From assembly GCF_026241515.1 (NCBI RefSeq), contig NZ_JAPHPW010000031.1:1-45392 (forward strand): 45,392 nucleotides of DNA, in the 5' to 3' direction. Below, piece after piece: positions 25,208 to 33,510 of this stretch (position 1 is its first letter; every line of letters starts with the position of its first letter). The notes below the pieces were generated by a model. The model saw nothing but the letters and a program-made list of their open reading frames with translations. It did no database searches and had not been told where the DNA came from. A program made the translations under genes and the position numbers. Source of the stretch: Vibrio sp. 14G-20 (GTDB lineage: Bacteria; Pseudomonadota; Gammaproteobacteria; Enterobacterales; Vibrionaceae).

Positions 25208-26329
25208 ATGCAAGCTCGTAAACAGAACAGCGCTAGTAAACGCATCGGGATTGGTGAAAGTCTAGCTAGACACAAAAACACGCTTGCTCTGCTGGCTATA
25301 GGTCTCGCTGTGAATGCTTCAGCGTATGCCAATACTAGCGGTGCTGATGAACGAGCAAGCTATGAGCAATGTATTTTGGCTTCATTGGCCAAAGCGACCA
25401 ATCAACAAAGTATCGAGTGGTTAAAGCAGCAATGTTCATCGCAAGAAGGCGTTGCATCAAGCAAGACACCCGAGAATAAGTTGTCGGGTGAAACCAGCGA
25501 AGGCGGTTTAGACTCAATCAGCGAAAGTGCACTTGAGTCTAAAGTCCCACGATTAAAGATGGAGTACACAACCGAAGATAACCCGTTTGTAATAACGCCT
25601 TATCGCTTGAACTACATTTTGCCAGTGACTCACATGACCAACGTGAATACACAGCCATATGGGGATGAGCGATTCGGAGGTAAAGCGGATGACCTCAGCG
25701 ATGAAGAGATCAAACTGCAATTAAGTTTAAAAATTCCGGTGGTCGATGGTGGTGTGTTTAATCAAGCAGACAAAATCTATTTTGGTTTTACCTTGAAGTC
25801 ATTTTGGCAGGCGTATTCATCCGATATTTCGGCACCATTTAGAGAGACCAACTATCGCCCAGAGATCTTCTATGAAACACCTTTGAATATCGAGTCGGCT
25901 GATGGTGTTTGGTTCTCGCGTTTGGGTTTGGAGCATGAATCTAACGGACGAACGGCAGAGCTTAGTCGCAGCTGGAACCGCGCTTATGTTGGGCTAGGGT
26001 ATACCGAAGATGATTTTGCGATTTACTTCCAGCCTTGGTACCGAATCCCAGAATCGAGCAGTAGCGATGACAACCCTGATATTCAAGATTATCTCGGTCA
26101 CTACGAATTGTCTGGCGCCTACAAATGGGATGGTTTCGAGGTTTCAGCATTGGGTCGTTATAACTTTCAAACCGGGTATGGCGGAATACAGACATCACTA
26201 AGCTTTCCTCTGTATGGCCGGCTTCAAGGGTATGTCCAGTGCTACAAAGGCTATGGAGAAAGCTTGATTGATTATGACTACAACAGTGAAAGGATTGGTG
26301 TCGGTATTCTACTAACCAATGCGTTATAG
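25208..26329 (+). CDS. pldA: Outer-membrane phospholipase A (OMPLA)
   Basis: A Ca2+-dependent outer-membrane acyl hydrolase that removes misplaced phospholipids from the outer leaflet. The catalytic triad is intact: His243 and Ser245 in LEHESNG and Asn257 in SRSWNR, the same 2- and 12-residue spacing as E. coli H142, S144 and N156. The 373-residue product is about 85 residues longer than E. coli PldA because of an extra region (about residues 40-120) between the signal peptide (ending SAYA) and the barrel. That region has a Cys pair and a low-complexity Ser/Glu stretch. I start at ATG 25208, with AAGGG 7 bases upstream, rather than GTG 25205. It is paired with the lipoprotein gene. Confidence 0.93.
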   Translation: MQARKQNSASKRIGIGESLARHKNTLALLAIGLAVNASAYANTSGADERASYEQCILASLAKATNQQSIEWLKQQCSSQEGVASSKTPENKLSGETSEGGLDSISESALESKVPRLKMEYTTEDNPFVITPYRLNYILPVTHMTNVNTQPYGDERFGGKADDLSDEEIKLQLSLKIPVVDGGVFNQADKIYFGFTLKSFWQAYSSDISAPFRETNYRPEIFYETPLNIESADGVWFSRLGLEHESNGRTAELSRSWNRAYVGLGYTEDDFAIYFQPWYRIPESSSSDDNPDIQDYLGHYELSGAYKWDGFEVSALGRYNFQTGYGGIQTSLSFPLYGRLQGYVQCYKGYGESLIDYDYNSERIGVGILLTNAL

Positions 26330-26384
26330 CGGTTATCGCTTTTTATTAAGGATTTAGCGATTAACGATTTTAGGGAGAACAGAA

Positions 26385-26414
26385 AAACACACCGCCTGAG
26401 TAAGCGGTGTGTTT
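26385..26414. terminator. Bidirectional terminator between pldA and ToxR-like gene
   Basis: A perfect 11-bp stem (AAACACACCGC at 26385-26395, complement at 26404-26414) with an 8-base loop, A-rich before it and T-rich on the opposite exit. It lies between converging genes. Confidence 0.85.
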
Positions 26415-26462
26415 GCAGTCTTAATAGCTAACGGCTAATAGTTAAGAACTCAGAGTTGTTCA

Positions 26463-28406
26463 TCATTGGTTGATATCCAATTTGGATTCAATCTCGGTGA
26501 CGTTGCTTTTGAAAAACATGGTTTGGGCGACTTTCAAAACCACAGAGTGACCAGATTCCAATATCGCTTCATAGTAATACTCCTCAGCCATCGCAGGGTT
26601 GCCTTGAGACTCTTCAATTTTTGCCAAGATAATCATGGACATCACACTGTATTCATTTCTCGGTATCAAGCTCAGATAGTAATCGGCTTGGTCTGGATCA
26701 TCTTCAGTGAGAAAGTAGGCAGCTAACGCGTCATAGACTCGGTAGGAGTTGGCGTTGTTCTGAGCATTTAATAACTGTTTTTTAAATTTCTTATTGAGCG
26801 CTTCAACCTGCTTATTCTTATGTTTCGATCTCAATATAAAAATGTCGGCAAGCTCATACATGTAACGGTTCGACATAACGAAGTGGTTGTCGGGTTCTAG
26901 CTCATTGGCTTGGGCGATCTTAGACAAGGTGTCGGTTCTGTCTAACGTCATGAAGGTGAGCCCGAGCGCTTCAAGGGTGAGCTTTAAGGCTTCTTCTTGT
27001 TTGGGTAACTCAGAGATTTGCTGCTTCAATATCGATTTTTGAATATCCAAATTAAATGAATCCAATAGATCATCGAGCATTGAACGCATGGTCGTGTGGA
27101 GTGAAGCCGGGTCAATCAGGTAATCTCGACCTAGGTGTCTGAAATTAGAAATTCGGTTGAAGTAGGTGATATCAAGGTATTCTCTGTCGCCGTCAATTTC
27201 ACTCTTGAAACTGATCACGTTGGCTGAATTCGGCACCAAGGTTTCATCGACTACGACACGGAAATCGCGATAGGTGGTCAAGTAGCTCATTAATTTATGG
27301 ATGATCCCACGCTTAAAGGCATCCGTCTTCAAGTTGTCATCGATACTTACGTAGATGTATCTAGGTTCTAAAGACAAGTAATGCACAGATTCGTGTGCTT
27401 TGTGGACTTCTAGGTTTTGGCTGTCTGCTGTTTGATTAAGACGATTTTGTTCCGTTGATTGATTTGAGTCAGCGAGTGGTTGGTTTGATTCATTAGCGGC
27501 GGTATTTAAACTGCTCAAATCGAAGGCGTCCGATGTAGGGCTGGTCGGTTTTAACATCCACCAAATAAGTCCAAGCGCAATAACTATAGCGCCCCCAAAC
27601 ATTACAGCACGAGACGTTCTTTTCTGAGGTTTATTTTCTGCGATAGGCGCTTGTTTGTCGTTAGCCGTCTTATTTACAAGTGGTTGTTGAACGGACTGTG
27701 CTGTACTCGAATTGGTATGGCTTGGATCGACATAGCTGGAAGCGCTAGGTTGCGGATCGCTAGGTTTCGAAGCGCTAGGTTGCGGATCAACAGGCTGAAT
27801 AGGCTCTTGTGAAGCAGGTTTTTCTGAGGTTGCATCGATTGAACTCTCTTCAGATTCTTCGAGTACGGTTTTGGCCTCTGAGCCTTGATTGCTTATTAGG
27901 TTCTCACCAGTAACCGATTCTGCTTTTGGTTCGACTTGTTGTTTTTTATCCTCATCCAAAACTGGCGATGTATCTGGTGCGTTTGTCTGAATTGAATGAG
28001 AGGTATCAAAGCTGTTAGATGCATGCTCTATATCTGCAACTGACACGGTATTTGTGGTGACACTTGCAGGCACCAAGATGGTTTTGTGGACATCAACATC
28101 CAGCTTATAACCACGTTTGGGCACGGTGATGATATGTCCCATAGAGTGTCGTTCAGCCGCTTTGAGTATTTTGCGCAGTTCAAAAATGGCTTGCGTGATC
28201 ACCTGATCCGTTAAGATTGAGCCATTCCAGACTTCATTAATCAGTTCATCTCGTGAGAATACGATCTTAGGATTCTGGCAGAAAAAGTTGAGTAGCTTAG
28301 ACAAGCGATTGTCGATAATCACGTCTTCTTCGTTCATGATGAGTTTGTCTTCATCAGGAATAAATAACCACACGTCGAAAGAATATTGAATGCGTTCTTT
28401 TTTCAT
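26463..28406 (-). CDS. ToxR/CadC-like membrane-anchored transcription regulator
   Basis: A 647-residue regulator with an N-terminal OmpR-type winged helix (about residues 3-103; LTDQVITQAIFELRKIL and VPKRGYKL are the recognition-helix and wing segments). A disordered Pro/Ser/Gln/Glu linker (about 110-260), one membrane helix (about 267-286) and a C-terminal periplasmic domain of about 360 residues follow. Repeated helical pairs near the end (a YELADIFILRS, YDALAAYFL, AEEYYYEAI series) suggest TPR-like folds. The layout matches CadC more than ToxR in size. I start at the ATG 28406; an in-frame GTG at 28412 is possible. It converges on pldA and is divergent from the NAD(P)-binding gene. Targets are unknown. 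Confidence 0.85.
   Translation of the reverse strand: MKKERIQYSFDVWLFIPDEDKLIMNEEDVIIDNRLSKLLNFFCQNPKIVFSRDELINEVWNGSILTDQVITQAIFELRKILKAAERHSMGHIITVPKRGYKLDVDVHKTILVPASVTTNTVSVADIEHASNSFDTSHSIQTNAPDTSPVLDEDKKQQVEPKAESVTGENLISNQGSEAKTVLEESEESSIDATSEKPASQEPIQPVDPQPSASKPSDPQPSASSYVDPSHTNSSTAQSVQQPLVNKTANDKQAPIAENKPQKRTSRAVMFGGAIVIALGLIWWMLKPTSPTSDAFDLSSLNTAANESNQPLADSNQSTEQNRLNQTADSQNLEVHKAHESVHYLSLEPRYIYVSIDDNLKTDAFKRGIIHKLMSYLTTYRDFRVVVDETLVPNSANVISFKSEIDGDREYLDITYFNRISNFRHLGRDYLIDPASLHTTMRSMLDDLLDSFNLDIQKSILKQQISELPKQEEALKLTLEALGLTFMTLDRTDTLSKIAQANELEPDNHFVMSNRYMYELADIFILRSKHKNKQVEALNKKFKKQLLNAQNNANSYRVYDALAAYFLTEDDPDQADYYLSLIPRNEYSVMSMIILAKIEESQGNPAMAEEYYYEAILESGHSVVLKVAQTMFFKSNVTEIESKLDINQ
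27739..27788. repeat. 30-base direct repeat inside the regulator linker
   Basis: The 20-base sequence GAAGCGCTAGGTTGCGGATC occurs at 27739-27758 and again at 27769-27788, a 30-base (10-codon) period. It encodes two Asp-Pro-Gln-Pro-Ser-Ala-Ser units in the disordered linker. Such in-frame repeats can change copy number and so linker length. Confidence 0.8.
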
Positions 28407-28544
28407 AACCACCGAGACTAAGTCATTGTATTAAAATTACTTTAGTAGACATGTTGGGGCAATTCAATTAACCAATGTTTAAATATGATACGTGGTCGTG
28501 CTTTTGAGTAGATTAGTGAGAACCAGCAAAAACTCAAAAATAAT

Positions 28545-28563
28545 ATTGAGACTTATTCTCATT
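28545..28563. promoter_or_regulatory. Fur-box-like site upstream of NAD(P)-binding gene
   Basis: ATTGAGACTTATTCTCATT matches the 19-base Fur consensus AATGANAATNATTNTCATT except at two fixed positions. It lies 75 bases before the start at 28638 and about 140 bases from the divergent regulator gene, so either could be iron-regulated. Confidence 0.55.
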
Positions 28564-28637
28564 TATTGATCTCGATAAAGGAACGGTTTAAATTGTCTGG
28601 TTAGTATCACTACAACATGAATATTATGAGGTTTTTT

Positions 28638-29273
28638 ATGAGTACGGTCGTTGTATGGGGAGCAGGAAGTGGGCTAGGTGCTGCAATTGTTGAGCACTTT
28701 CACAAGCAAGATTATCAAGTGATAGCCGTTGCGAGAAGCCCGGAGAAGAACACGCGTTTAGCTGAACTTGGTGTCACCACACTTCGCTGTGATGCTACTG
28801 ATAAAGAGCAAGTTGAATCTGTGGTTGCTCAGTTACCTAAATCTGCACTTATCGTTTCTAGTATGGGCAGCTTCAGAGCTGACATTCCTGTTGATTACAT
28901 TGGACACCGACATCTAACAGACGCGCTTGAAGCCAATGGTATCGCTCGATTTGTACTGGTAACGTCGTTGGGTTGTGGTGACTCTTGGCAGTATTTGTCG
29001 GAGCGATCTAGAAAAGGGTTTGGCGCAGCGGTTCGTGAAAAGTCGTTGGCTGAAACTTGGTTAACCTCGAGCTCTTTGGATTACACCATCTTACGCCCGG
29101 GTGGCTTGTTAGACGGTGAGGAAACTGGTAATGGCGAGCTTTCCCAACAGGTCGAAGTTCATGGTGTGATTTACAGACAAGAAGTGGCGCGCCTCATCGA
29201 AACTCTATTGGCGAACGAAGCGAGTATCGGCCAAGTGTACCAATGTATCGACCCTACGGTTAAATACGGCTAA
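28638..29273 (+). CDS. NAD(P)-binding Rossmann-fold protein (atypical SDR, NmrA-like)
   Basis: A 211-residue cytoplasmic protein with one Rossmann fold. The nucleotide-binding loop VVWGAGSGLGAA is at residues 4-15 (a GxGxxG-type variant of the atypical SDR GxxGxxG), followed by VIAVARSPEK and LRCDATDKEQVE, the adenine-contact segments. The LVTSLGCGDS and LDYTILRPGGLLDG stretches resemble NAD(P)H-binding NmrA/YwnB/BLVRB relatives. The catalytic YxxxK is not clear, so it may be a sensor or a reductase. The start at 28638 is chosen because GAGG lies about 8 bases upstream; the in-frame ATG at 28617 is an alternative. A Fur-box-like site is upstream. Confidence 0.82.
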   Translation: MSTVVVWGAGSGLGAAIVEHFHKQDYQVIAVARSPEKNTRLAELGVTTLRCDATDKEQVESVVAQLPKSALIVSSMGSFRADIPVDYIGHRHLTDALEANGIARFVLVTSLGCGDSWQYLSERSRKGFGAAVREKSLAETWLTSSSLDYTILRPGGLLDGEETGNGELSQQVEVHGVIYRQEVARLIETLLANEASIGQVYQCIDPTVKYG

Positions 29274-29322
29274 CTCTTTTAAAGCGTTAGTCAGAGGTAT
29301 ATCTACCTTGTCATAAACTTCT

Positions 29323-29353
29323 AAAGCCGTTTAGCCTGACTGAACGGCTTTTT
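29323..29353 (+). terminator. Terminator after NAD(P)-binding gene
   Basis: A 9-bp AAAGCCGTT/AACGGCTTT stem with an 11-base loop and a T-run, 50 bases past the stop codon. Confidence 0.82.
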
Positions 29354-29528
29354 GTTTTCTGTCCTCAACGTCCTTCTATTCGAAGCAAATGTGCCTGTTT
29401 CTTATGTGAGAGTGCCGCTCTCTTAATCTAGATTAAGTTTTGCTTGTCATATTCTCTGTAGTATCCGCCTGAATCAGTGCCCATGCTTGATGGGTAACTC
29501 GCGTAATACGATTTTGAGAGGAAGACAC

Positions 29529-30641
29529 TTGAGCACTTTGTTTACAGAAACCCACATTGGCAAGATGACACTAAAGAACCGCTTCATGAGAAGTGCAACG
29601 TGGGAAAATATGGCCACCGAAGATGGGCATATGACAGATAAACTGTACGCTATCTACGAAGAGTTGGCTCAAGGTGAAGTCGGCCTGATCGTGACGGGTT
29701 ACGCGAACATCGTTGAAGAAGAAAAGCCTAATGCGGGCATGATGGGGATGTATAACGACTCATTCATTGCAGAGTATCAGAAACTGACTCAACTGGTGCA
29801 CGACAACGACTCTAAAATCGTGATGCAATTGGCTTATGGTGGCACCAAAACCACGCATGATCTTGGCGAACGAGTGATCTACGCACCAAGTGAGGTTCCG
29901 GAAAAAGGAACTCAAACACTAGGCAAAGCGATGACCAAAGATGAGATAGACTACATTGTTGATGCATTTGCTCAAGCGTCTTTGAGAGCACAAAAATCAG
30001 GCTTTGATGGCGTTGAGATTCATGCCGCTCACACTTACCTAATTAACCAGTTCTTAAGCCCTTACTACAACCAACGTGAAGATGAATACGGCGGTAGTTT
30101 AGAAAACCGCATGAGATTCTTGTTAGAGATCTATACCGCAACGCGCAAGCTGGTGGGTGATGATTTCCCTATCTTGGTTAAGCTTACAGCTTCGGAGTTT
30201 TTTGAAGGTGGCGTGACCTTCGACGAAACGCGCTTAGTTTGTAAAAAGCTTGAACAAGTGGGCGTTGATGGCATTGTCGTGTCAGGTAATATTCATGGTA
30301 AAGCCGACACTATGATTGGCGAGTCGCACGATGGTTTTACCATTCAAGCTGAAGGCTACTTCCACGAATATGGTCACGCGATCAGCCAAGACGTTAATAT
30401 CCCGGTTATCACGGTTGGCGGCCTAACGGATTTGGATGCTATCGAAGCGATTGCAAACAACACAGGCATTGAATACTTCGCGCTTTCAAGACCGCTGCTT
30501 TCTGAACCGCATTTAGTGAAGCGTTGGAAGGAAGGGGATAGAAACCCTGTTGAATGCGAACGATGCTCTAAGTGTCGCACTAAGCGCGGCAACTTCTGCG
30601 TGGTGAATAAAGACAGAAAAGTACAGCTTGCTCGCATGTAG
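29529..30641 (+). CDS. NADH:flavin oxidoreductase, old yellow enzyme family
   Basis: A 370-residue FMN-dependent TIM-barrel ene-reductase. The active-site block is present: IHAAHTYLINQFLSPYYN followed by REDEYGGSLENRMRF; the His-x-x-His is intact, with Thr in the usual Gly slot before YL. N-terminal LKNRFMRSAT binds flavin. Near the C terminus a C-x2-C-x2-C-x7-C cluster (CERCSKC then FC) could hold metal or an Fe-S cluster, as in some bacterial relatives of this family. I choose the TTG at 29529: an AGAGGAAG site is 7 bases upstream, and the sequence after it (STLFTETHIGKMTLKNR) is the usual family start. In-frame codons at 29487-29490 have no such site. Confidence 0.87.
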   Translation: MSTLFTETHIGKMTLKNRFMRSATWENMATEDGHMTDKLYAIYEELAQGEVGLIVTGYANIVEEEKPNAGMMGMYNDSFIAEYQKLTQLVHDNDSKIVMQLAYGGTKTTHDLGERVIYAPSEVPEKGTQTLGKAMTKDEIDYIVDAFAQASLRAQKSGFDGVEIHAAHTYLINQFLSPYYNQREDEYGGSLENRMRFLLEIYTATRKLVGDDFPILVKLTASEFFEGGVTFDETRLVCKKLEQVGVDGIVVSGNIHGKADTMIGESHDGFTIQAEGYFHEYGHAISQDVNIPVITVGGLTDLDAIEAIANNTGIEYFALSRPLLSEPHLVKRWKEGDRNPVECERCSKCRTKRGNFCVVNKDRKVQLARM

Positions 30642-31062
30642 TCGCTGAATCCAGCTCCAAGCGAGAGCCGAAGTTTATAGCTGACTCTAAGTTTGAGCCT
30701 GTGTAATCGCGCAGGCGCTTGTTTATTCCGTATTCCACGAAACGAAATTTGAAACCTAATTAATCACATCTTCCTGTTAAATTGGCGCGATTAAACAGAT
30801 ACACTACGCCTGTAAATTATCTAACCAAGTTATCGATAACAAACTGAGCAAACTTTGAAATTACTTCCTCTTCTTAAGCAACCTCGAATCCACTGACGCC
30901 TCTTTAGTTTTAGCGACTTTGCTATGATTTAAGCGTGATACTTATTATTCATCCCAGTGAACCGTGTGTTTATAGGGCATTAGTTCGTGCACCTTGAATT
31001 TGCATCGTCGAACACTTTGATATTGAAACGAATAAAACTAAATAGATCATTCAGAGGTAAAA
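30642..31062. other. 421-bp intergenic region
   Basis: No gene is supported. Just past the flavoprotein stop is a short GC-rich hairpin (GCCTG at 30697-30701, CAGGC at 30712-30716) followed by GCTTGTTT, a plausible weak terminator. The rest is AT-rich and presumably holds the acetyltransferase promoter. I saw no further notable repeat. Confidence 0.4.
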
Positions 31063-31698
31063 ATGCAAAAGAAGCATTGGTCCAAATTCGAGTTACTGCA
31101 TGAAGTCGTAACCAACCCCAATATTCACGTAAAAGGTCAACACAGTTATTACAGCGATTGCTGGGATAATGGCTTTGAACAATCGGTAGTGCGCTATTTA
31201 CATGGCGATGAAGTTAGCCGCCAGTGGGAGCAGCGATGGGAAATCGACGAACTCTATATTGGTGATTATGTCTGTATTGGCGCAGAGGTTGTGATTTTAA
31301 TGGGCGGCAACCATACGCACAGAGTCGATTGGTTTTCACCGTATCCATTTATGGATGTTATCGACGATGCCTACATTGGCAAAGGCGATACTCACATTGA
31401 AGATGGGGTGTGGTTAGGCATGCGAGCGATGGTGATGCCCGGTGTGACGATTGGCGAAGGCGCTGTAGTTGCAGCGAATAGTGTGGTGACTAAAGACGTC
31501 GCTCCCTACAGCATTGTTGGTGGCTCTCCAGCTAAAGTCGTCAAATACCGCTTTGATGAGTCCGTTATTGATGAGCTCATTTCATTCAAAATATACGAGT
31601 GGCCAGAAGAGAAGTTTGAAGCGTTGAGACCGTATTTATGTAACTCAGACTTTTCAAAGTTAAAGCAGGCGATAACGGATTACGACAATTGTTTGTAA
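31063..31698 (+). CDS. CatB-related O-acetyltransferase (xenobiotic acetyltransferase type)
   Basis: A 211-residue left-handed beta-helix acetyltransferase that would move acetyl from acetyl-CoA to a hydroxyl of an antibiotic, sugar or other small molecule. Hexapeptide repeats run through IGDYVCIGAEVVI and, after an inserted loop, IGKGDTHIEDGVWLGMRAMVMPGVTIGEGAVVAANSVVTKDV. The catalytic His is in GGNHTHRVDWFSPYPF, the equivalent of the chloramphenicol/virginiamycin acetyltransferase loop. VGGSPAKVVKYRF closes the helix. An AGAGG site lies upstream of the ATG. The natural substrate is unknown; chromosomal relatives do not all confer resistance. A short direct repeat overlaps its stop codon. 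Confidence 0.87.
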   Translation: MQKKHWSKFELLHEVVTNPNIHVKGQHSYYSDCWDNGFEQSVVRYLHGDEVSRQWEQRWEIDELYIGDYVCIGAEVVILMGGNHTHRVDWFSPYPFMDVIDDAYIGKGDTHIEDGVWLGMRAMVMPGVTIGEGAVVAANSVVTKDVAPYSIVGGSPAKVVKYRFDESVIDELISFKIYEWPEEKFEALRPYLCNSDFSKLKQAITDYDNCL

Positions 31699-31726
31699 GG
31701 AGTGTTTGTAAGGAGTGTTTGTAAGG
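31691..31726. repeat. 13-base tandem repeat across the acetyltransferase stop codon
   Basis: Nearly three perfect copies of GTTTGTAAGGAGT start at 31691, 31704 and 31717. The first supplies the final codons and TAA stop of the acetyltransferase; every copy contains TAAGGAG, a Shine-Dalgarno-like sequence. No ORF starts immediately after. Confidence 0.85.
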
Positions 31727-31863
31727 TACGGGTATAGCCACAGATTTGTGTAGAAAGATCTGTGTCATATTTATATTGAAAAACACGTTAAATCAGTCCG
31801 TTACCTTGCAATACTCAACATGGTGTACCAATCTTATTTCATAAGCATGGATAAGGATTGTGT

Positions 31864-33510
31864 ATGCCCGCAAGTTCAATGAAAAACAAAGGGGTGGTGG
31901 GGAAAGTCCTACTGCCTTCTTTGCTCATAAATCTTCTCTCTCTCGCCGTACCGTTAACGGTTTTACAAATTTACGATCGTATCTTACCTAACCAGAGTTA
32001 TGGGACTGCCACTCTGTTATTAGCGGGTGCGACGTTGGCTGTCGCTATGGAAGCGCTCATCCGGTTTGTGCGAACTTGGCTTTTGTCTGCCGCGGCCAGT
32101 AACACCGAGAAAGCGACTTATCAAACTTTGGTTGAAAGGGTGACTAACGCGTCATCCGCTCATCTTCGTCATTTAGGTGTTGGTGGCGTAGAGGAAGGGC
32201 TCGGCTCTGTATCCAAAGTTAAAGATTGGTATTCCGGTGGGGTGATTGCAGGTTTTATTGATTTACCTTTTGCATTGATCTTCTTGGGCTTGGTGGCTTA
32301 CATCGGTGGTGAGCTAGTGGCGATACCTTTGGCAGTTTGGCTGATTACTCTCGGAATTGTTTGGCTATCTTCTATTCGCGTGAAAAGCTTAAGTGAAGAA
32401 GCTTCCCAAGATGAGCAGGAGAGAAAAGCCTTCTTGATTCTTCTTAGTCAAACCATTCAGGGAATTAAACGGCAGGCCGTTGAGTCTCGAATCTTCAATC
32501 AGTTTAAATCGCTTAATAATGTCCGCTCTCAATCCAAAGCCAAAGAAGAGGAACAGAACGCCTTCGCCCAAGAGTCTATTCAGCTTGCAGCCTTAGCGAC
32601 GTCAGTTTTACTCGTGATTACTGGCAGCTTGTGGGTATTGGATGGTCAATTGACCACAGGTGGGTTGGCAGCATGTTCTATCTTATCAGGCAGAGCGGTT
32701 GCACCGTTAAGCGCTCTGGTTGGCGTTCGAATCAAGCTTAATTCAATACACAGTGCCAATCAGGCAATAGAAAAATTGAGCGACTTATCACTATCGGAGT
32801 CTTCAGATTCTGAGCAAGCTGAGAGCCACGTATCTGACTTTGAGACCTTGGAAATCAAGCAAGCGACCGTTGAAAGATACGGTGAACTCGCTCATGCAGA
32901 TGTCACACTAAATAAAGGTGAGTTGGTATTGTTAGAGAGTGAGGATCGCCATACCAACAGTCATTTATTGTCGTCGATTGCAGGTATTGATGATCTAAAG
33001 TCGGGTGAGTGCTTCATTAATGGAGCTGCCGTTTCAATCGCATCCGTAACCAATATTGCGGCCTACTGTGGTGTTAAAGGGCAATTGGTGTCAGGCACTA
33101 TTCTCGACAACTTGTGCGGGTTTGATCCTGAGAGAACACATAGCGCCAGTGACTATGCTAAGCGTTTGGGTTTAACCAAGGAAATTACTCGATTACCGGA
33201 TGGGCTAGAGACACAAATTGGCCATACAAGTGCGTCTCTGCTGAGTATGGGCAACGTGAAAATGCTCAATATCGCGACTCAACTGGCAAGTGATAAACCC
33301 ATTATCATGTTAGAAAGGCCAGACTCCTCGCTTGATTTAGATGCCCTTGGAAATCTAGCTAAAGTGTTGGAAGAAGAAGTGACGGCAGGACGGACGGTAC
33401 TGATGGTGAGCTACCATTCTAAACTTCGCGAATTAGCTAATCGAATCATTACAGTGGAACGTCGAGCTATTGCGGTCGACAGTGAGAATAACCAGGAGGC
33501 TATCGTATGA
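31864..33510 (+). CDS. Type I secretion ABC protein with degenerate ATPase domain
   Basis: A 548-residue half-transporter: an ABC exporter membrane domain (about residues 15-290; INLLSLAVPLTVLQIYDRILPN is the typical T1SS first helix) followed by a nucleotide-binding domain. The domain has lost its ATP-binding signatures: no P-loop (ESEDRHTNSH at about 360), signature LSMGN (460-464) instead of LSGGQ, and Walker B IIMLERP (Glu484-Arg485 replacing Asp-Glu). Only the H-loop His518 remains. I start at ATG 31864, with AAGGA six bases upstream. Its stop overlaps the next ABC gene by ATGA. It probably pairs with that protein as the non-catalytic half of a heterodimer, as RtxB/RtxE do in MARTX export. 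Confidence 0.85.
   Translation: MPASSMKNKGVVGKVLLPSLLINLLSLAVPLTVLQIYDRILPNQSYGTATLLLAGATLAVAMEALIRFVRTWLLSAAASNTEKATYQTLVERVTNASSAHLRHLGVGGVEEGLGSVSKVKDWYSGGVIAGFIDLPFALIFLGLVAYIGGELVAIPLAVWLITLGIVWLSSIRVKSLSEEASQDEQERKAFLILLSQTIQGIKRQAVESRIFNQFKSLNNVRSQSKAKEEEQNAFAQESIQLAALATSVLLVITGSLWVLDGQLTTGGLAACSILSGRAVAPLSALVGVRIKLNSIHSANQAIEKLSDLSLSESSDSEQAESHVSDFETLEIKQATVERYGELAHADVTLNKGELVLLESEDRHTNSHLLSSIAGIDDLKSGECFINGAAVSIASVTNIAAYCGVKGQLVSGTILDNLCGFDPERTHSASDYAKRLGLTKEITRLPDGLETQIGHTSASLLSMGNVKMLNIATQLASDKPIIMLERPDSSLDLDALGNLAKVLEEEVTAGRTVLMVSYHSKLRELANRIITVERRAIAVDSENNQEAIV

Noticed and set aside
31858..32400. Possible frameshift or decay explaining the degenerate ABC domain
   Set aside because: The frame is intact from start to stop, the membrane domain is normal, and overlaps with the next genes are precise, so it looks like a maintained gene rather than a pseudogene.
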